DNA of 24,803 bases, taken from NCBI RefSeq assembly GCF_022511165.1, contig NZ_JAFLSB010000021.1:1-24803 (forward strand), written 5' to 3'. The stretch comes from Helicobacter sp. (GTDB lineage: Bacteria; Campylobacterota; Campylobacteria; Campylobacterales; Helicobacteraceae). The position numbers and the translations under genes are program-made. The notes beneath the pieces were generated by a model. That model worked only from the letters and a program-made list of their open reading frames with translations. It was not told where the DNA came from and made no database searches. Shown here piece after piece: positions 8,050 to 16,021 of this stretch (within the stretch, counting starts at the first letter, position 1; each line of letters starts with the position of its first letter).

Positions 8050-9399
8050 TTAAGGCGTGATAATAGCAGTAGGAGATCGGTTTGTAGCGTGAAAAATCGT
8101 GCTTTTATAAAGCCTTGCATAATATTTCATAAGATTTTTTTGTACGATAGGTTCAATACTTGGCACAAACCACGCATTATTGCTTGTTACAATCACATAT
8201 TGAGGATTATCGAGGTAAAATCCCTTATATGTGCCCTCATAACATATCGCATTTTTAAATCGCACACCTTTTATATCAAAATAGCCAAAGTTCTCTCCCG
8301 CACTAAATCCCCCTATGCCTTCAACAAACGCATTAATAACAGGAGCAAGGGGTGAAGGAATATACTCGCCAAAAGGCACAAGAAGCACCTTATCATAAAA
8401 ACTTGCCTCTGCATTATCAAACTTAAAAGTGCTATTAAAATATAAAGCCTCCCCTTGTTTAAACTCCACACGCAATGCCCCAACGATAATCACAATATCT
8501 CTACTTAATGCTAATAATGTATCATAGGGCGCGAATCCATCAATCTCAAGCCAATCTAAGGGTGCATAAAACGCGCTCTCTGGCAATACCACAACATCAT
8601 ATCCCTCCTCTATTGCATTACGCACAGCTTGTATATGCCCTGCAAAAATCATCTTCATTTGTTCATTACGTGTTTTTATATCTTGATTCACATCACTTTG
8701 GATAAGCTTTATTTTGAGTGGCATTTGAGGCGGGGATTGTAAATGAGATGAAAAACTCTGCCAATCAAGCGCCATAACAAGGCATACTACCCCAAAAAGC
8801 CTCCACCACGATTGATATTTCACAAGTAGCCACAAGGCAAGTATTACTAAGGCAAAACTCAATTTATCTACCCCAATGTAGCTATAAGCAAACACGCTCT
8901 CAAGCACAATCCAATCAAAACCAAGAGGGGTAAGGAAACTTAAAAAAAATAAAAATGCAAAACGCACAAGGAGGCATTCGCACCATAAACCAATGTAAAA
9001 TACAAAGCCAAAAAATATACCCACTAATACCACCACTATGGGAATAAACCAAGTTAAATCAAAGTATCGCATTCCCAAAGAAATCCAATAAAACCATAAG
9101 ATTCCAATGAAAAACCCTACGCTAAATCGCCGATTTGCAGGTGTAAAAAGCACACTTGCGATACTTAATAATCCAAGAATAGTTGCTAAAAATAAAGGTA
9201 TATCTGCAATAGCACATAATTGCAAAAGCCATTGCACATAAAAAGGCGAAGTAACTCCTAGCGCAAACACAAAAGAAATACTAAGCCATAAAAGAGTAGG
9301 CTTATAAGTGCTAGGATCACGCCACGAAAATGAAGTGTATGGAATATCAAGTAATTTTTGAGGCGAGAAAAAACAAACTTTTGATTGAAAAGAAAACAT
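8050..9399 (-). CDS. lnt: Apolipoprotein N-acyltransferase
   Basis: Inner-membrane enzyme that adds the third acyl chain to the N-terminal cysteine of lipoproteins. The N-terminal half (about residues 33-215) holds some eight hydrophobic helices. The C-terminal half is the nitrilase-like catalytic domain, with the expected triad: E274 in VVLPESAFY, K337 in YDKVLLVPFGEYIP, and C386 in NAICYEGTYKG. The family sequence VTSNNAWF follows. At 449 residues it is shorter than E. coli Lnt (512) and lacks most of the C-terminal membrane anchor, ending at RSPTAIITP. It starts 18 bases after the reductase stop, in the same direction, with no obvious ribosome-binding site at this ATG, so the exact start is uncertain. 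Last gene of the pyrD run. Confidence 0.92.
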   Translation of the reverse strand: MFSFQSKVCFFSPQKLLDIPYTSFSWRDPSTYKPTLLWLSISFVFALGVTSPFYVQWLLQLCAIADIPLFLATILGLLSIASVLFTPANRRFSVGFFIGILWFYWISLGMRYFDLTWFIPIVVVLVGIFFGFVFYIGLWCECLLVRFAFLFFLSFLTPLGFDWIVLESVFAYSYIGVDKLSFALVILALWLLVKYQSWWRLFGVVCLVMALDWQSFSSHLQSPPQMPLKIKLIQSDVNQDIKTRNEQMKMIFAGHIQAVRNAIEEGYDVVVLPESAFYAPLDWLEIDGFAPYDTLLALSRDIVIIVGALRVEFKQGEALYFNSTFKFDNAEASFYDKVLLVPFGEYIPSPLAPVINAFVEGIGGFSAGENFGYFDIKGVRFKNAICYEGTYKGFYLDNPQYVIVTSNNAWFVPSIEPIVQKNLMKYYARLYKSTIFHATNRSPTAIITP

Positions 9400-9417
9400 A
9401 CAGACTAAATAAGAATC

Positions 9418-10221
9418 TTATTTGAAAGTCGTGCCACCATCAATGACTATTGTTTGTCCTGTCAGCCACGCACTTTGTGTTTCATCACAGAGGAAAAAAG
9501 CTGCTCCTGCAAGATCCTCTGGTGTCCCCATACGATTGAGTGGAGATTCTTCTTCTACTTTAGCTTTTACTTGCGCATAATCAGGAAAAGCCTTAAGTGC
9601 ATCAGTATCAATAGGACCGCCACTAACTGCATTTACGCGTATGCCCCACTCGCCAAGCTCCATTGCTGCATATTTTACCATTGTTTCCACTGCATTTTTA
9701 GAATTGCCGTGTCCTGCATAATTTGGCATATACACAAGATTGCCAGTTGAACTAAGAGAGACAATCGCCCCGCCGCCAACTTCTTTCATACGTTTTGCTG
9801 CTTCCTGCGCGCCCACGACAAAAGCAAGCACTGTGGCTGTATAGATATTATTTAGTCCTCTAGGTTTGAGGCGCATAAATGGCGCAAAGCCACCTGCAAC
9901 GCTTTTACCATAGATAATAGCATTAGAAACAAAAAAATCAACGCGTGAAAAATCTGCATCAATTTTCTTAAAAAGCTCAATATATTGCTCGGTTTCTAGG
10001 ACATTGAGCGGATAGAATCTCGCCTTAATCCCATATTTACTCTCCACATCACTCGCAATTTTTGCTGCCTCTTCTTCATTTTTATTATAAGTAAAGGCGA
10101 CATTCACGCCATTTTGAGCAAATTTATACAAAATAGCTTTACCGATTCCCCTCGTAGCCCCGCTAATTACGAGTGTTTTGCCTTTCATAAAATCTGCTGT
10201 GCAAGTCTGTGCATTCTTCAT
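9418..10221 (-). CDS. FabL-like enoyl-ACP reductase / SDR family (HP1014 type)
   Basis: 267-residue Rossmann-fold reductase. The NAD(P)-binding glycine motif is SGATRGIGKA (20-29). The active site is not the classical SDR Y-x3-K: here Y168 is followed six residues later by K175 (MPNYAGHGNSK), with another tyrosine at 164. That Y-x3-Y-x6-K layout, and the nearby VNAVSGGPIDTDALKAFP, match Bacillus FabL (enoyl-ACP reductase III), which reduces trans-2-enoyl-ACP with NADPH in fatty-acid elongation. The H. pylori orthologue HP1014 was annotated as 7-alpha-hydroxysteroid dehydrogenase (hdhA); the residues here favour enoyl reductase. Start ATG has AGGTG upstream and overlaps the dapA stop by 4 bases (ATGA), so translation is coupled. 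A second ATG at residue 12 is possible but lacks a good site. Confidence 0.82.
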   Translation of the reverse strand: MKNAQTCTADFMKGKTLVISGATRGIGKAILYKFAQNGVNVAFTYNKNEEEAAKIASDVESKYGIKARFYPLNVLETEQYIELFKKIDADFSRVDFFVSNAIIYGKSVAGGFAPFMRLKPRGLNNIYTATVLAFVVGAQEAAKRMKEVGGGAIVSLSSTGNLVYMPNYAGHGNSKNAVETMVKYAAMELGEWGIRVNAVSGGPIDTDALKAFPDYAQVKAKVEEESPLNRMGTPEDLAGAAFFLCDETQSAWLTGQTIVIDGGTTFK

Positions 10222-11099
10222 ATTTTCACCTCATATTGTTCTAAGATTGTTTGTATTTTAGCCATATTTTCCTTAGAAGGTGGCACTAATGGCAGGCGAT
10301 ATTCCAAATTTTGCAATAATCCTGCTAAAAACATCGCCGCCTTAATAGGTATAGGATTGCTCTCACAGAAAAGAATCTTATTGAGTTCATAGAGCTTAGT
10401 ATTGAGCTCATAGCTTTTTTGCATCTCTCCAGCAAGGGCAAAATGCGTGAGATTAGCTATTTCTTGTGGCATAAGATTACCAGTTACAGAAATCACGCCC
10501 TTGCCATTATTGGCTAAAATAGGAAAATTAATCGCATCTTCTCCGCTTAAAATAGCAATACTAGGCACTTCTGCGCCAAGTGCTACCACTCTATCCATAA
10601 GCCCTGCTGCTTCCTTAATAGCATAAATATGGGGATATTGCGTATGTAGGGCTTTTATGGTATCTATTTCTATATTTACGCCGGTGCGAGAGGGGACATT
10701 ATAGAGCATTATAGGGATTTCAACCGCATTTGCCACTGCTTTATAATGCTCAAATAAGCCTTGCTGCGTTGGTTTATTATAATATGGACTTACACACAAA
10801 AGTGCATCAGCTCCACATTTTTGTGCAAAAAGTGCAAGCTCTTGTGCTTCGCTTGTAGAATTACTCCCTGCTCCTGCAAGCACTTTTACATTGCTTCCTT
10901 TGCATATTTGCACTGCAGATTCTATACATTCCATATGCTCTTTGTGTGAGAGTGTGGCAGATTCACCTGTTGTCCCCACAGGCACACAAGCGTCCATTCC
11001 ATAGGCGATTTGTCGTTTTATCAATCTCTCATAACTTTCAAAATCAACCTTGTTATTTTTAAAAGGAGTGATAAGCGCACTCATTGCTCCAAAAACCAT
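10218..11099 (-). CDS. dapA: 4-hydroxy-tetrahydrodipicolinate synthase
   Basis: Condenses pyruvate with aspartate semialdehyde in the first committed step towards diaminopimelate and lysine. The 293-residue TIM-barrel keeps every key residue: T43-T44 in GTTGES, Y133 in LYNVPSRTG, R138, and Schiff-base K162 in YAIKEAAG. Length is normal. AAGGAG lies 8 bases before the ATG, inside the end of the upstream M16 protease gene, whose stop is only 2 bases before this start. The stop overlaps the next gene by 4 bases. Order M16 protease, dapA, reductase is that of H. pylori HP1012-HP1014. Confidence 0.96.
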   Translation of the reverse strand: MVFGAMSALITPFKNNKVDFESYERLIKRQIAYGMDACVPVGTTGESATLSHKEHMECIESAVQICKGSNVKVLAGAGSNSTSEAQELALFAQKCGADALLCVSPYYNKPTQQGLFEHYKAVANAVEIPIMLYNVPSRTGVNIEIDTIKALHTQYPHIYAIKEAAGLMDRVVALGAEVPSIAILSGEDAINFPILANNGKGVISVTGNLMPQEIANLTHFALAGEMQKSYELNTKLYELNKILFCESNPIPIKAAMFLAGLLQNLEYRLPLVPPSKENMAKIQTILEQYEVKI

Positions 11100-11101
11100 A
11101 C

Positions 11102-12403
11102 CTATCTCTCCTTGTCTGTATCTTTGAGGATTACCACACTAAGGGAATCTTCCACAAAATATCGGTTTGCCACTTCTTTTATTTGCTCTATATTTAAAGC
11201 ATTAATATTTCGCTCATAAGAAAGCAGGGGCATAATATCCCCGCGCACCAAATAGCTTCCAAAAAGGTTAGCCACCGATGAAGAGCTCTCAAGACTATAA
11301 ATAAAACTCGCCCTTGTGTTAATTTTTACCTTTTCAAGTTCCTCTTGAGAAATATCGCCCTGCTTAATGCGCTCCAAGATTTTATAGATTTCTTCCTCGA
11401 GTCTCTCTGCGCTTACACCCTGCTTTGCTGTAGCAATAATCAAAAACACACCCTCATCTTTAAGTTCCATATTGTACGCATAAATACTTGTTGCAATTTG
11501 CTGTTTATCGATGAGTTCAGTTTGAAATATACTTGATTTTCCAGCACTCAAAATCTCACTTATTGCGCTTAGAGCAACTTGATCTTTACTTAAGAAATTA
11601 GGAATTTTATAACCCATAGCAAGATATTCAAGCTCTGAATCTTTTTTGACAATGCTTCGCCTTATGCCATCTTGCTTAGGCTCTTTAGCTGTTACTTCAG
11701 GGATTGGTGCATTATTTTTCAACACCCCAAAATACTTCGTAGCAGATTCAAATACCTCATTTGGCGTAATATCCCCACTCACAAGCACAATCGCATTTTG
11801 TGGCTGATAAAAAGTGTGATAAAAAGAGACAATATCCTCAATACGCCAACTTTGAATATCCTCCATAAAACCAATAGGTGTCCAATGATAAGGGTGATAG
11901 ATAAAAGCAGTATTAAAAAAACGAAAATACAAATAGCCCATAGGAGAATTATCTGTGCGCCACAATCGCTCTTCTGCGACAACATTGCGCTCTGGAGCAA
12001 ACTCCTCATCTTTAAGCAAAAGATTACTCATAAGTTCAGCAAAAAGCTCTAAGGACTTATCAAGATTGCCCGCACTTGATTTAATGAAATAGCGCGTATA
12101 ATCAAAACTCGTAGAAGCATTACTTACACCACCAAAGCCTTTGACAATCTCATCAAACTCTCCGGCTTTGAGATTGCGCGTGGATTTAAAGCTCAAATGC
12201 TCAAGCATATGCGCAATACCGCTTTTTCCCATTACCTCATTGCGACTACCAACTTTATAAAACACATTTGTTTCAATTACCCCGCTTTGATTATCAAGTG
12301 GCACAACTACAATTTGCAAACCATTCTCAAGCGTCTTTGTAAAGTGCTTAGGCAAAGCACTTGGAGTAAAAGTTTGAGGGCTTATTATTTGAGAAATGCT
12401 CAT
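11102..12403 (-). CDS. M16-family zinc protease (H. pylori pqqE/HP1012-like)
   Basis: Pitrilysin-type metalloprotease. The inverted zinc motif HMLEH is followed about 75 residues later by the third ligand in NVVAEERLWR, so the catalytic half is intact. The C-terminal M16 domain with YLAMGYKIPNF and a final SVVILKDTD completes the usual single-chain length of about 430 residues. I start it at the ATG at 12403 (MSISQII) because AGGAG sits 5 bases upstream. A GTG at 12427, 3 bases after the pyrD stop, would add MKFILGVL and create a hydrophobic signal-like N-terminus, so export remains possible. It is called pqqE in H. pylori but is unrelated to the radical SAM PqqE. Substrate unknown. Third-party evidence is synteny with pyrD and dapA. 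Confidence 0.88.
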   Translation of the reverse strand: MSISQIISPQTFTPSALPKHFTKTLENGLQIVVVPLDNQSGVIETNVFYKVGSRNEVMGKSGIAHMLEHLSFKSTRNLKAGEFDEIVKGFGGVSNASTSFDYTRYFIKSSAGNLDKSLELFAELMSNLLLKDEEFAPERNVVAEERLWRTDNSPMGYLYFRFFNTAFIYHPYHWTPIGFMEDIQSWRIEDIVSFYHTFYQPQNAIVLVSGDITPNEVFESATKYFGVLKNNAPIPEVTAKEPKQDGIRRSIVKKDSELEYLAMGYKIPNFLSKDQVALSAISEILSAGKSSIFQTELIDKQQIATSIYAYNMELKDEGVFLIIATAKQGVSAERLEEEIYKILERIKQGDISQEELEKVKINTRASFIYSLESSSSVANLFGSYLVRGDIMPLLSYERNINALNIEQIKEVANRYFVEDSLSVVILKDTDKER

Positions 12404-12430
12404 TAATACTCCTAAAATAAACTTCACAAT

Positions 12431-14023
12431 CTACTCTTTTTGAGAATCTACCCTATCTATTTGAGTGATATTTTGATTGTCTTGCACCTTAGCATCATTA
12501 TCTGTTGTAGTTTGAGAAGTAGGATTTTGCAAATTATTTGTATAAGAAACATTTGCGTTTGCCACGCCACTCTCTGTATGTATTTCTAAGAGGGATTTAT
12601 TGCTCTCTTCTAGCTTTGATGCAGATAATGCAAGTAGCTCTTGTTTGCTTTTTCTACCACGTTTTTTAGGGGCTACCTCACCCTCATTTGATATTGCTTT
12701 TTGTGGGCTTTTGCGCTTCTTAGTATTTTTTATTTTGTTTTTAGTTTCTGTGGTTTTTGATTCTTTGGTACTTTTAATTGCATTTTTACTTTGCTGTGTA
12801 TTTTCTATATTTGTTGCATTTTTTGGCTTTCTGCCACGCTTTTTGGGAGCTATCTCTTGTGATATTTCTTTACTTTGTGCTTCTTTGCCCTGTTTTTGTG
12901 CAGAATCTACTTTTGGTGCATCTGTCTTAGATGCTTTTATCGCTCTAGCACCTTTTTTTGATTGATTGAGTATATCATATCCTATCGCCTCGCTAAGTAC
13001 ATTAAAACCATCTGCTCTTAAAAGCTGTAATAAGCCCTCATTAATTTCTCTACATAACTTTGGACCTTGAAAGACTAATCCACTGAAAACTTGCACAAGC
13101 GATGCGCCAAGCTTAATACGCTCATACGCCTCCTCTGCATTATCAATACCCCCAACAGAAATAAAAGTAGTTTGACCAAAAAACGCCTCACTTAAAATCT
13201 TTAACACCTCTTTTGATTTTTGTTTCAATGCACTTCCGCTCACGCCCCCGCTTTGCTTAGCACCATTTAACACACTATAATCAGTTGTTGTATTTGTTGC
13301 AATCACACCATTTGATCCATACTTAATACTCGCTTCCACAACTTTCAACATTTCAGCCTTATTCATATCAGGAGAGATTTTTATAAAAAGCGGTTTTTGT
13401 GTGTGTGAACGTGCCATTAAAAAGAGTTCTTGTACGAATTTAGCATTTTGCAAATCGCGCAAATTAGGTGTATTGGGCGAAGAAAGATTAAATACAAAAT
13501 AATCCCCCACCTCCAAACAATCAAGCAACACATTTTCATAATTTTTGAGTGAATCTTTTGGAGCAATAATCTTATTTTTACCCACATTAATGCCAATTGG
13601 GATACTATAAGGATAGATTTTTTTTAATCGAGAGGCAACTTTAAATGAACCTTGGTTGTTAAACCCCATTTCATTTTGCAAACTCTTCTCTTGGACATAT
13701 CGAAAAAGGCGGGGTTTTGGATTGCCTGTTTGGGGAGCTTGAGTGATTGTGCCAATTTCTAAAAAGCCAAACCCTAGCGCAGATAATCCTTTTATCATAG
13801 TTGCATTTTTGTCAAACCCAGCCGCTAATCCCACAGGATTATAGAATCTCATACCTGCTACTTCTGTATATAAACTCTCATCAAACACACAATGTTGCGA
13901 AACGACATAATCTTGCACCAAAGGGAGTGACACGACATTTTTAAGTGTCCATTCCGTAAAACTATGCACTCTCTCTGCATCAAACTTAAAGAGATAAGGA
14001 GAAAACTCCTGATATATTGACAT
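12431..14023 (-). CDS. pyrD: Dihydroorotate dehydrogenase (class 2) with a long basic AT-hook-like C-terminal tail
   Basis: Residues 1-353 are a complete class 2 dihydroorotate dehydrogenase, the FMN enzyme that oxidises dihydroorotate to orotate and passes electrons to quinone. Signs are AAGFDKNA (67-74), GTITQAPQTGNPKPR (91-105), catalytic S182 in FNLSSPNTPNLRDL, FIKISPDM and the FMN-phosphate region SVGGI and VQVFSGLV. The N-terminal helices (MSIYQEFSPYLFKFDAERVH) are the membrane-quinone module. The family normally ends here, at about 350 residues. This protein continues to 530 with a low-complexity tail: a Lys/Ser/Ala/Gln-rich part, APKKRGRKPK (392-401), a very basic stretch ending NTKKRKSPQK, APKKRGRKSK (451-460), then about 70 Asn/Thr/Gln-rich residues. 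The two motifs resemble AT-hooks. No frameshift or stop separates core and tail. First gene of the run, with GAGGTG before the ATG. Confidence 0.95.
   Translation of the reverse strand: MSIYQEFSPYLFKFDAERVHSFTEWTLKNVVSLPLVQDYVVSQHCVFDESLYTEVAGMRFYNPVGLAAGFDKNATMIKGLSALGFGFLEIGTITQAPQTGNPKPRLFRYVQEKSLQNEMGFNNQGSFKVASRLKKIYPYSIPIGINVGKNKIIAPKDSLKNYENVLLDCLEVGDYFVFNLSSPNTPNLRDLQNAKFVQELFLMARSHTQKPLFIKISPDMNKAEMLKVVEASIKYGSNGVIATNTTTDYSVLNGAKQSGGVSGSALKQKSKEVLKILSEAFFGQTTFISVGGIDNAEEAYERIKLGASLVQVFSGLVFQGPKLCREINEGLLQLLRADGFNVLSEAIGYDILNQSKKGARAIKASKTDAPKVDSAQKQGKEAQSKEISQEIAPKKRGRKPKNATNIENTQQSKNAIKSTKESKTTETKNKIKNTKKRKSPQKAISNEGEVAPKKRGRKSKQELLALSASKLEESNKSLLEIHTESGVANANVSYTNNLQNPTSQTTTDNDAKVQDNQNITQIDRVDSQKE
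12641..12853 (-). repeat. Duplicated KKRGRK motif region in the pyrD tail
   Basis: Two near-identical 12-residue units, IAPKKRGRKPKN (codons 12853-12818) and VAPKKRGRKSKQ (codons 12676-12641), lie 59 residues apart in the pyrD extension. The DNA copies differ at several synonymous positions (for example different Arg and Gly codons), so the protein motif rather than the DNA seems kept. Confidence 0.8.
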
Positions 14024-14071
14024 AAGACACCTCTATGTATATTAAAATTTTGGAGACCAATATAAAGTATT

Positions 14072-14077
14072 ATTGTA
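14072..14077 (-). promoter_or_regulatory. Probable extended -10 promoter of the pyrD run
   Basis: On the minus strand TGCTACAAT (TG-n plus TACAAT) lies about 49 bases before the pyrD ATG and just after the tRNA terminator. It would drive pyrD, the M16 protease, dapA, the reductase and lnt, which follow with gaps of 0 to 28 bases or overlaps. Confidence 0.5.
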
Positions 14078-14079
14078 GC

Positions 14080-14101
14080 AAAAAAAATAAACCTAAGGTT
14101 T
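14080..14101 (-). terminator. Terminator after tRNA-Ala
   Basis: On the minus strand AAACC-TTA-GGTTT makes a short 5-bp stem with a 3-base loop, followed by ATTTTTTTT, four bases after the tRNA CCA end. The stem is short but the U-run is strong. Confidence 0.55.
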
Positions 14102-14104
14102 TGA

Positions 14105-14180
14105 TGGTGGAGTGTAGGGGGGTCGAACCCCTGACCTCAACGCTGCCAGCGTTGCGCTCTCCCAACTGAGCTAACACCCC
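14105..14180 (-). tRNA. tRNA-Ala (anticodon GGC)
   Basis: The minus strand folds into a 76-base cloverleaf. The acceptor stem pairs GGGGTGT with ACACTCC and contains the G3-U70 wobble that marks alanine tRNAs. The anticodon stem CAACG/CGTTG encloses loop CTGGCAG, giving anticodon GGC. The T arm contains GGTTCGACC, and the 3' CCA is encoded. It starts 16 bases after the plsC stop in the same direction and is followed by a terminator. Confidence 0.97.
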
Positions 14181-14196
14181 AAAGCCCTACGCGAAC

Positions 14197-14925
14197 CTAA
14201 GATTCTGCCTTGTTGTTACTTAAAAGATTCTGATTTAATTCATTGTAATGTTTAAGATACACTTCATGCATTTGCTCTTGGAGCTTTTCATACCATTGCT
14301 CATCATCAAAATCAGGTGTGAAAGCCTCCATAAGCACCACTCTTGCCTTATTTGATTGAATGGAGATAGGGGAGCTATTATAAAGTTTGCGCGTATTAAT
14401 AAGCACTGCGGGTTGGATTCTAAGCTTTAACTTAGAAGCAAGAATCTTTGCTCCTGATTTAAAGGGCAAAAATTTCTCCTCCCCCTTGCTCCGTGTGCCT
14501 TCAGGGAAAATTGCTATAGGGCGGTTTTCTTCAAGATGCCTCTTTGCCTCTTTGATGAGATAAACGATGCTTTTTTTATCTTCCCTATCAATAAGTATCA
14601 TATCGGGGGCTTTAAGTGCGTGCCCATAGAGTGGAATCTCCCCAAGCTGTTTTTTTGCTACCCAACAAAGATTTGAAGGGTGATAAGCTTCAAAATAAAT
14701 AATATCTGTTACGCTTTGGTGATTCATTACAAGAAGTTGCGCATCTTTGTCATATTCGCCAATACGCTCTACTCCTAATCCATTCAAAGAAAAAAACCAA
14801 CGGCATTGTCTCCTTGCCCACCTGCCATTATTTCTACCACGAGTGAGATATATTTGCACGATAATAAAAGGCAAGTATATTGCAATAGAGAGAGTAGCCA
14901 CTATGGCTCTAATTTTTGCTAACAT
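14197..14925 (-). CDS. plsC: 1-acyl-sn-glycerol-3-phosphate acyltransferase
   Basis: Inner-membrane enzyme that acylates lysophosphatidic acid to phosphatidic acid, the last common precursor of phospholipids. The 242-residue protein starts with a hydrophobic helix (about residues 7-27). It has the catalytic NHQSVTD block (H69 and D74, the HX4D motif) and the substrate-binding FPEGTRS (140-146). The start overlaps the upstream SH3-protein gene by 17 bases. The order purQ, SH3 protein, plsC is that of C. jejuni Cj0514-Cj0516. The stop lies 16 bases before tRNA-Ala. Confidence 0.93.
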   Translation of the reverse strand: MLAKIRAIVATLSIAIYLPFIIVQIYLTRGRNNGRWARRQCRWFFSLNGLGVERIGEYDKDAQLLVMNHQSVTDIIYFEAYHPSNLCWVAKKQLGEIPLYGHALKAPDMILIDREDKKSIVYLIKEAKRHLEENRPIAIFPEGTRSKGEEKFLPFKSGAKILASKLKLRIQPAVLINTRKLYNSSPISIQSNKARVVLMEAFTPDFDDEQWYEKLQEQMHEVYLKHYNELNQNLLSNNKAES

Positions 14926-16015
14926 ATTCTTTCCTTATCCAACCAACTTTGGATTCTATCATCACCTTGTAATATTCCTCATATTCACCAATAATTGCCA
15001 CGCGCGTAGGTGTTTTAATCACTTCCATAATCGTAGAATTACGCGTGGGGATAATGCTCACATTTGCCCCAGCTTGTGCTATGCCTGAAGTTGCGCCAAA
15101 AAACACATTATAGCCAAGCACCAAAAGAAGCACGCCTAGCACAGCAAGGCTCACTTTGCGCACTCTTTTAAACACAATCCACACAAGCACAACAAAAACA
15201 ATAAGTCCGCCAATAAGGAGATTCTTAAAGATTAAAATCGTATTGCGTGGCTTAATATCCCCGCTCTCATCAGTAATATTTTGTGCAAGATGAATAGGCA
15301 ATGAAATATTAACAAACTGATGCTGTGTGAGATTAAAATAATCAAAAGAGAGGGAGCGAATGGATTTATCAAGTACAACATAATAAATACCATATGTTGT
15401 ATTATCAATCACTTTACTATTTTCTAAGCCCTGCTTTGGATATTTGGCAATTTTCATTGCATTTAAAACCGCACCCTTGCTTTCAAATTGAAAAATCACA
15501 ATATTATTGTTTTCATCATATTCTTTTACACGATAATCCACAACCTCAAAATTATCAGCAATAACAGAAATATAATTTGCATTGCTTGATAGCTCAACAG
15601 CTTGAAAAGTCGCGCCTTGTGCTATAACCTCCTCTTCATAGCTCCCATCAGCAGAAAGCACCTTAATCGACAAAGGAGGAATGATTACATTTTTACCAGT
15701 AATGTTATACACATAGGTATTCAGTAGCACGCCATTGCTACTACTTTGCCAATTTGCATTTTTGCTTTTTAAGACGACATTGTTTTTTGCACTTAAATCA
15801 AGCAATTGTGTATCCACAAGCTTCGCACCAGAAAGCAGGGTAAGGCTATATTTAACTTCTATATTTTGCCCGACATACAAACTTGCATCTGTGCTAGGAA
15901 ACTGCACATTTACATAAGCAATCTTTGGAGTAACATCTGTCTTTGTATCTCCTAAAGCATAACTTAAAGATAATAACAAGCCCATAAAAGCATATTGCAA
16001 TCTTTGTAGCATCAT
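14909..16015 (-). CDS. Membrane-anchored periplasmic protein with C-terminal SH3 domain (Cj0515-like)
   Basis: 368-residue protein of unknown function. It has a signal peptide (about 1-22, FMGLLLSLSYALG), then a periplasmic region of about 235 residues that looks beta-rich and resembles BatD-like or immunoglobulin-like domains. Two membrane helices follow (about 263-283 and 288-310), separated by a short basic loop KRVRKV. The last 50 residues are a bacterial SH3-type domain, with the usual ending YYKVMIESKVGWIRKEYVSKN; with this topology it lies in the periplasm and could bind peptidoglycan. The start is one of two adjacent ATGs just after GAGGGAGA; the purQ stop is within that site. Same position as Cj0515. 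Confidence 0.75.
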   Translation of the reverse strand: MMLQRLQYAFMGLLLSLSYALGDTKTDVTPKIAYVNVQFPSTDASLYVGQNIEVKYSLTLLSGAKLVDTQLLDLSAKNNVVLKSKNANWQSSSNGVLLNTYVYNITGKNVIIPPLSIKVLSADGSYEEEVIAQGATFQAVELSSNANYISVIADNFEVVDYRVKEYDENNNIVIFQFESKGAVLNAMKIAKYPKQGLENSKVIDNTTYGIYYVVLDKSIRSLSFDYFNLTQHQFVNISLPIHLAQNITDESGDIKPRNTILIFKNLLIGGLIVFVVLVWIVFKRVRKVSLAVLGVLLLVLGYNVFFGATSGIAQAGANVSIIPTRNSTIMEVIKTPTRVAIIGEYEEYYKVMIESKVGWIRKEYVSKN

Positions 16016-16021
16016 TCTCCC

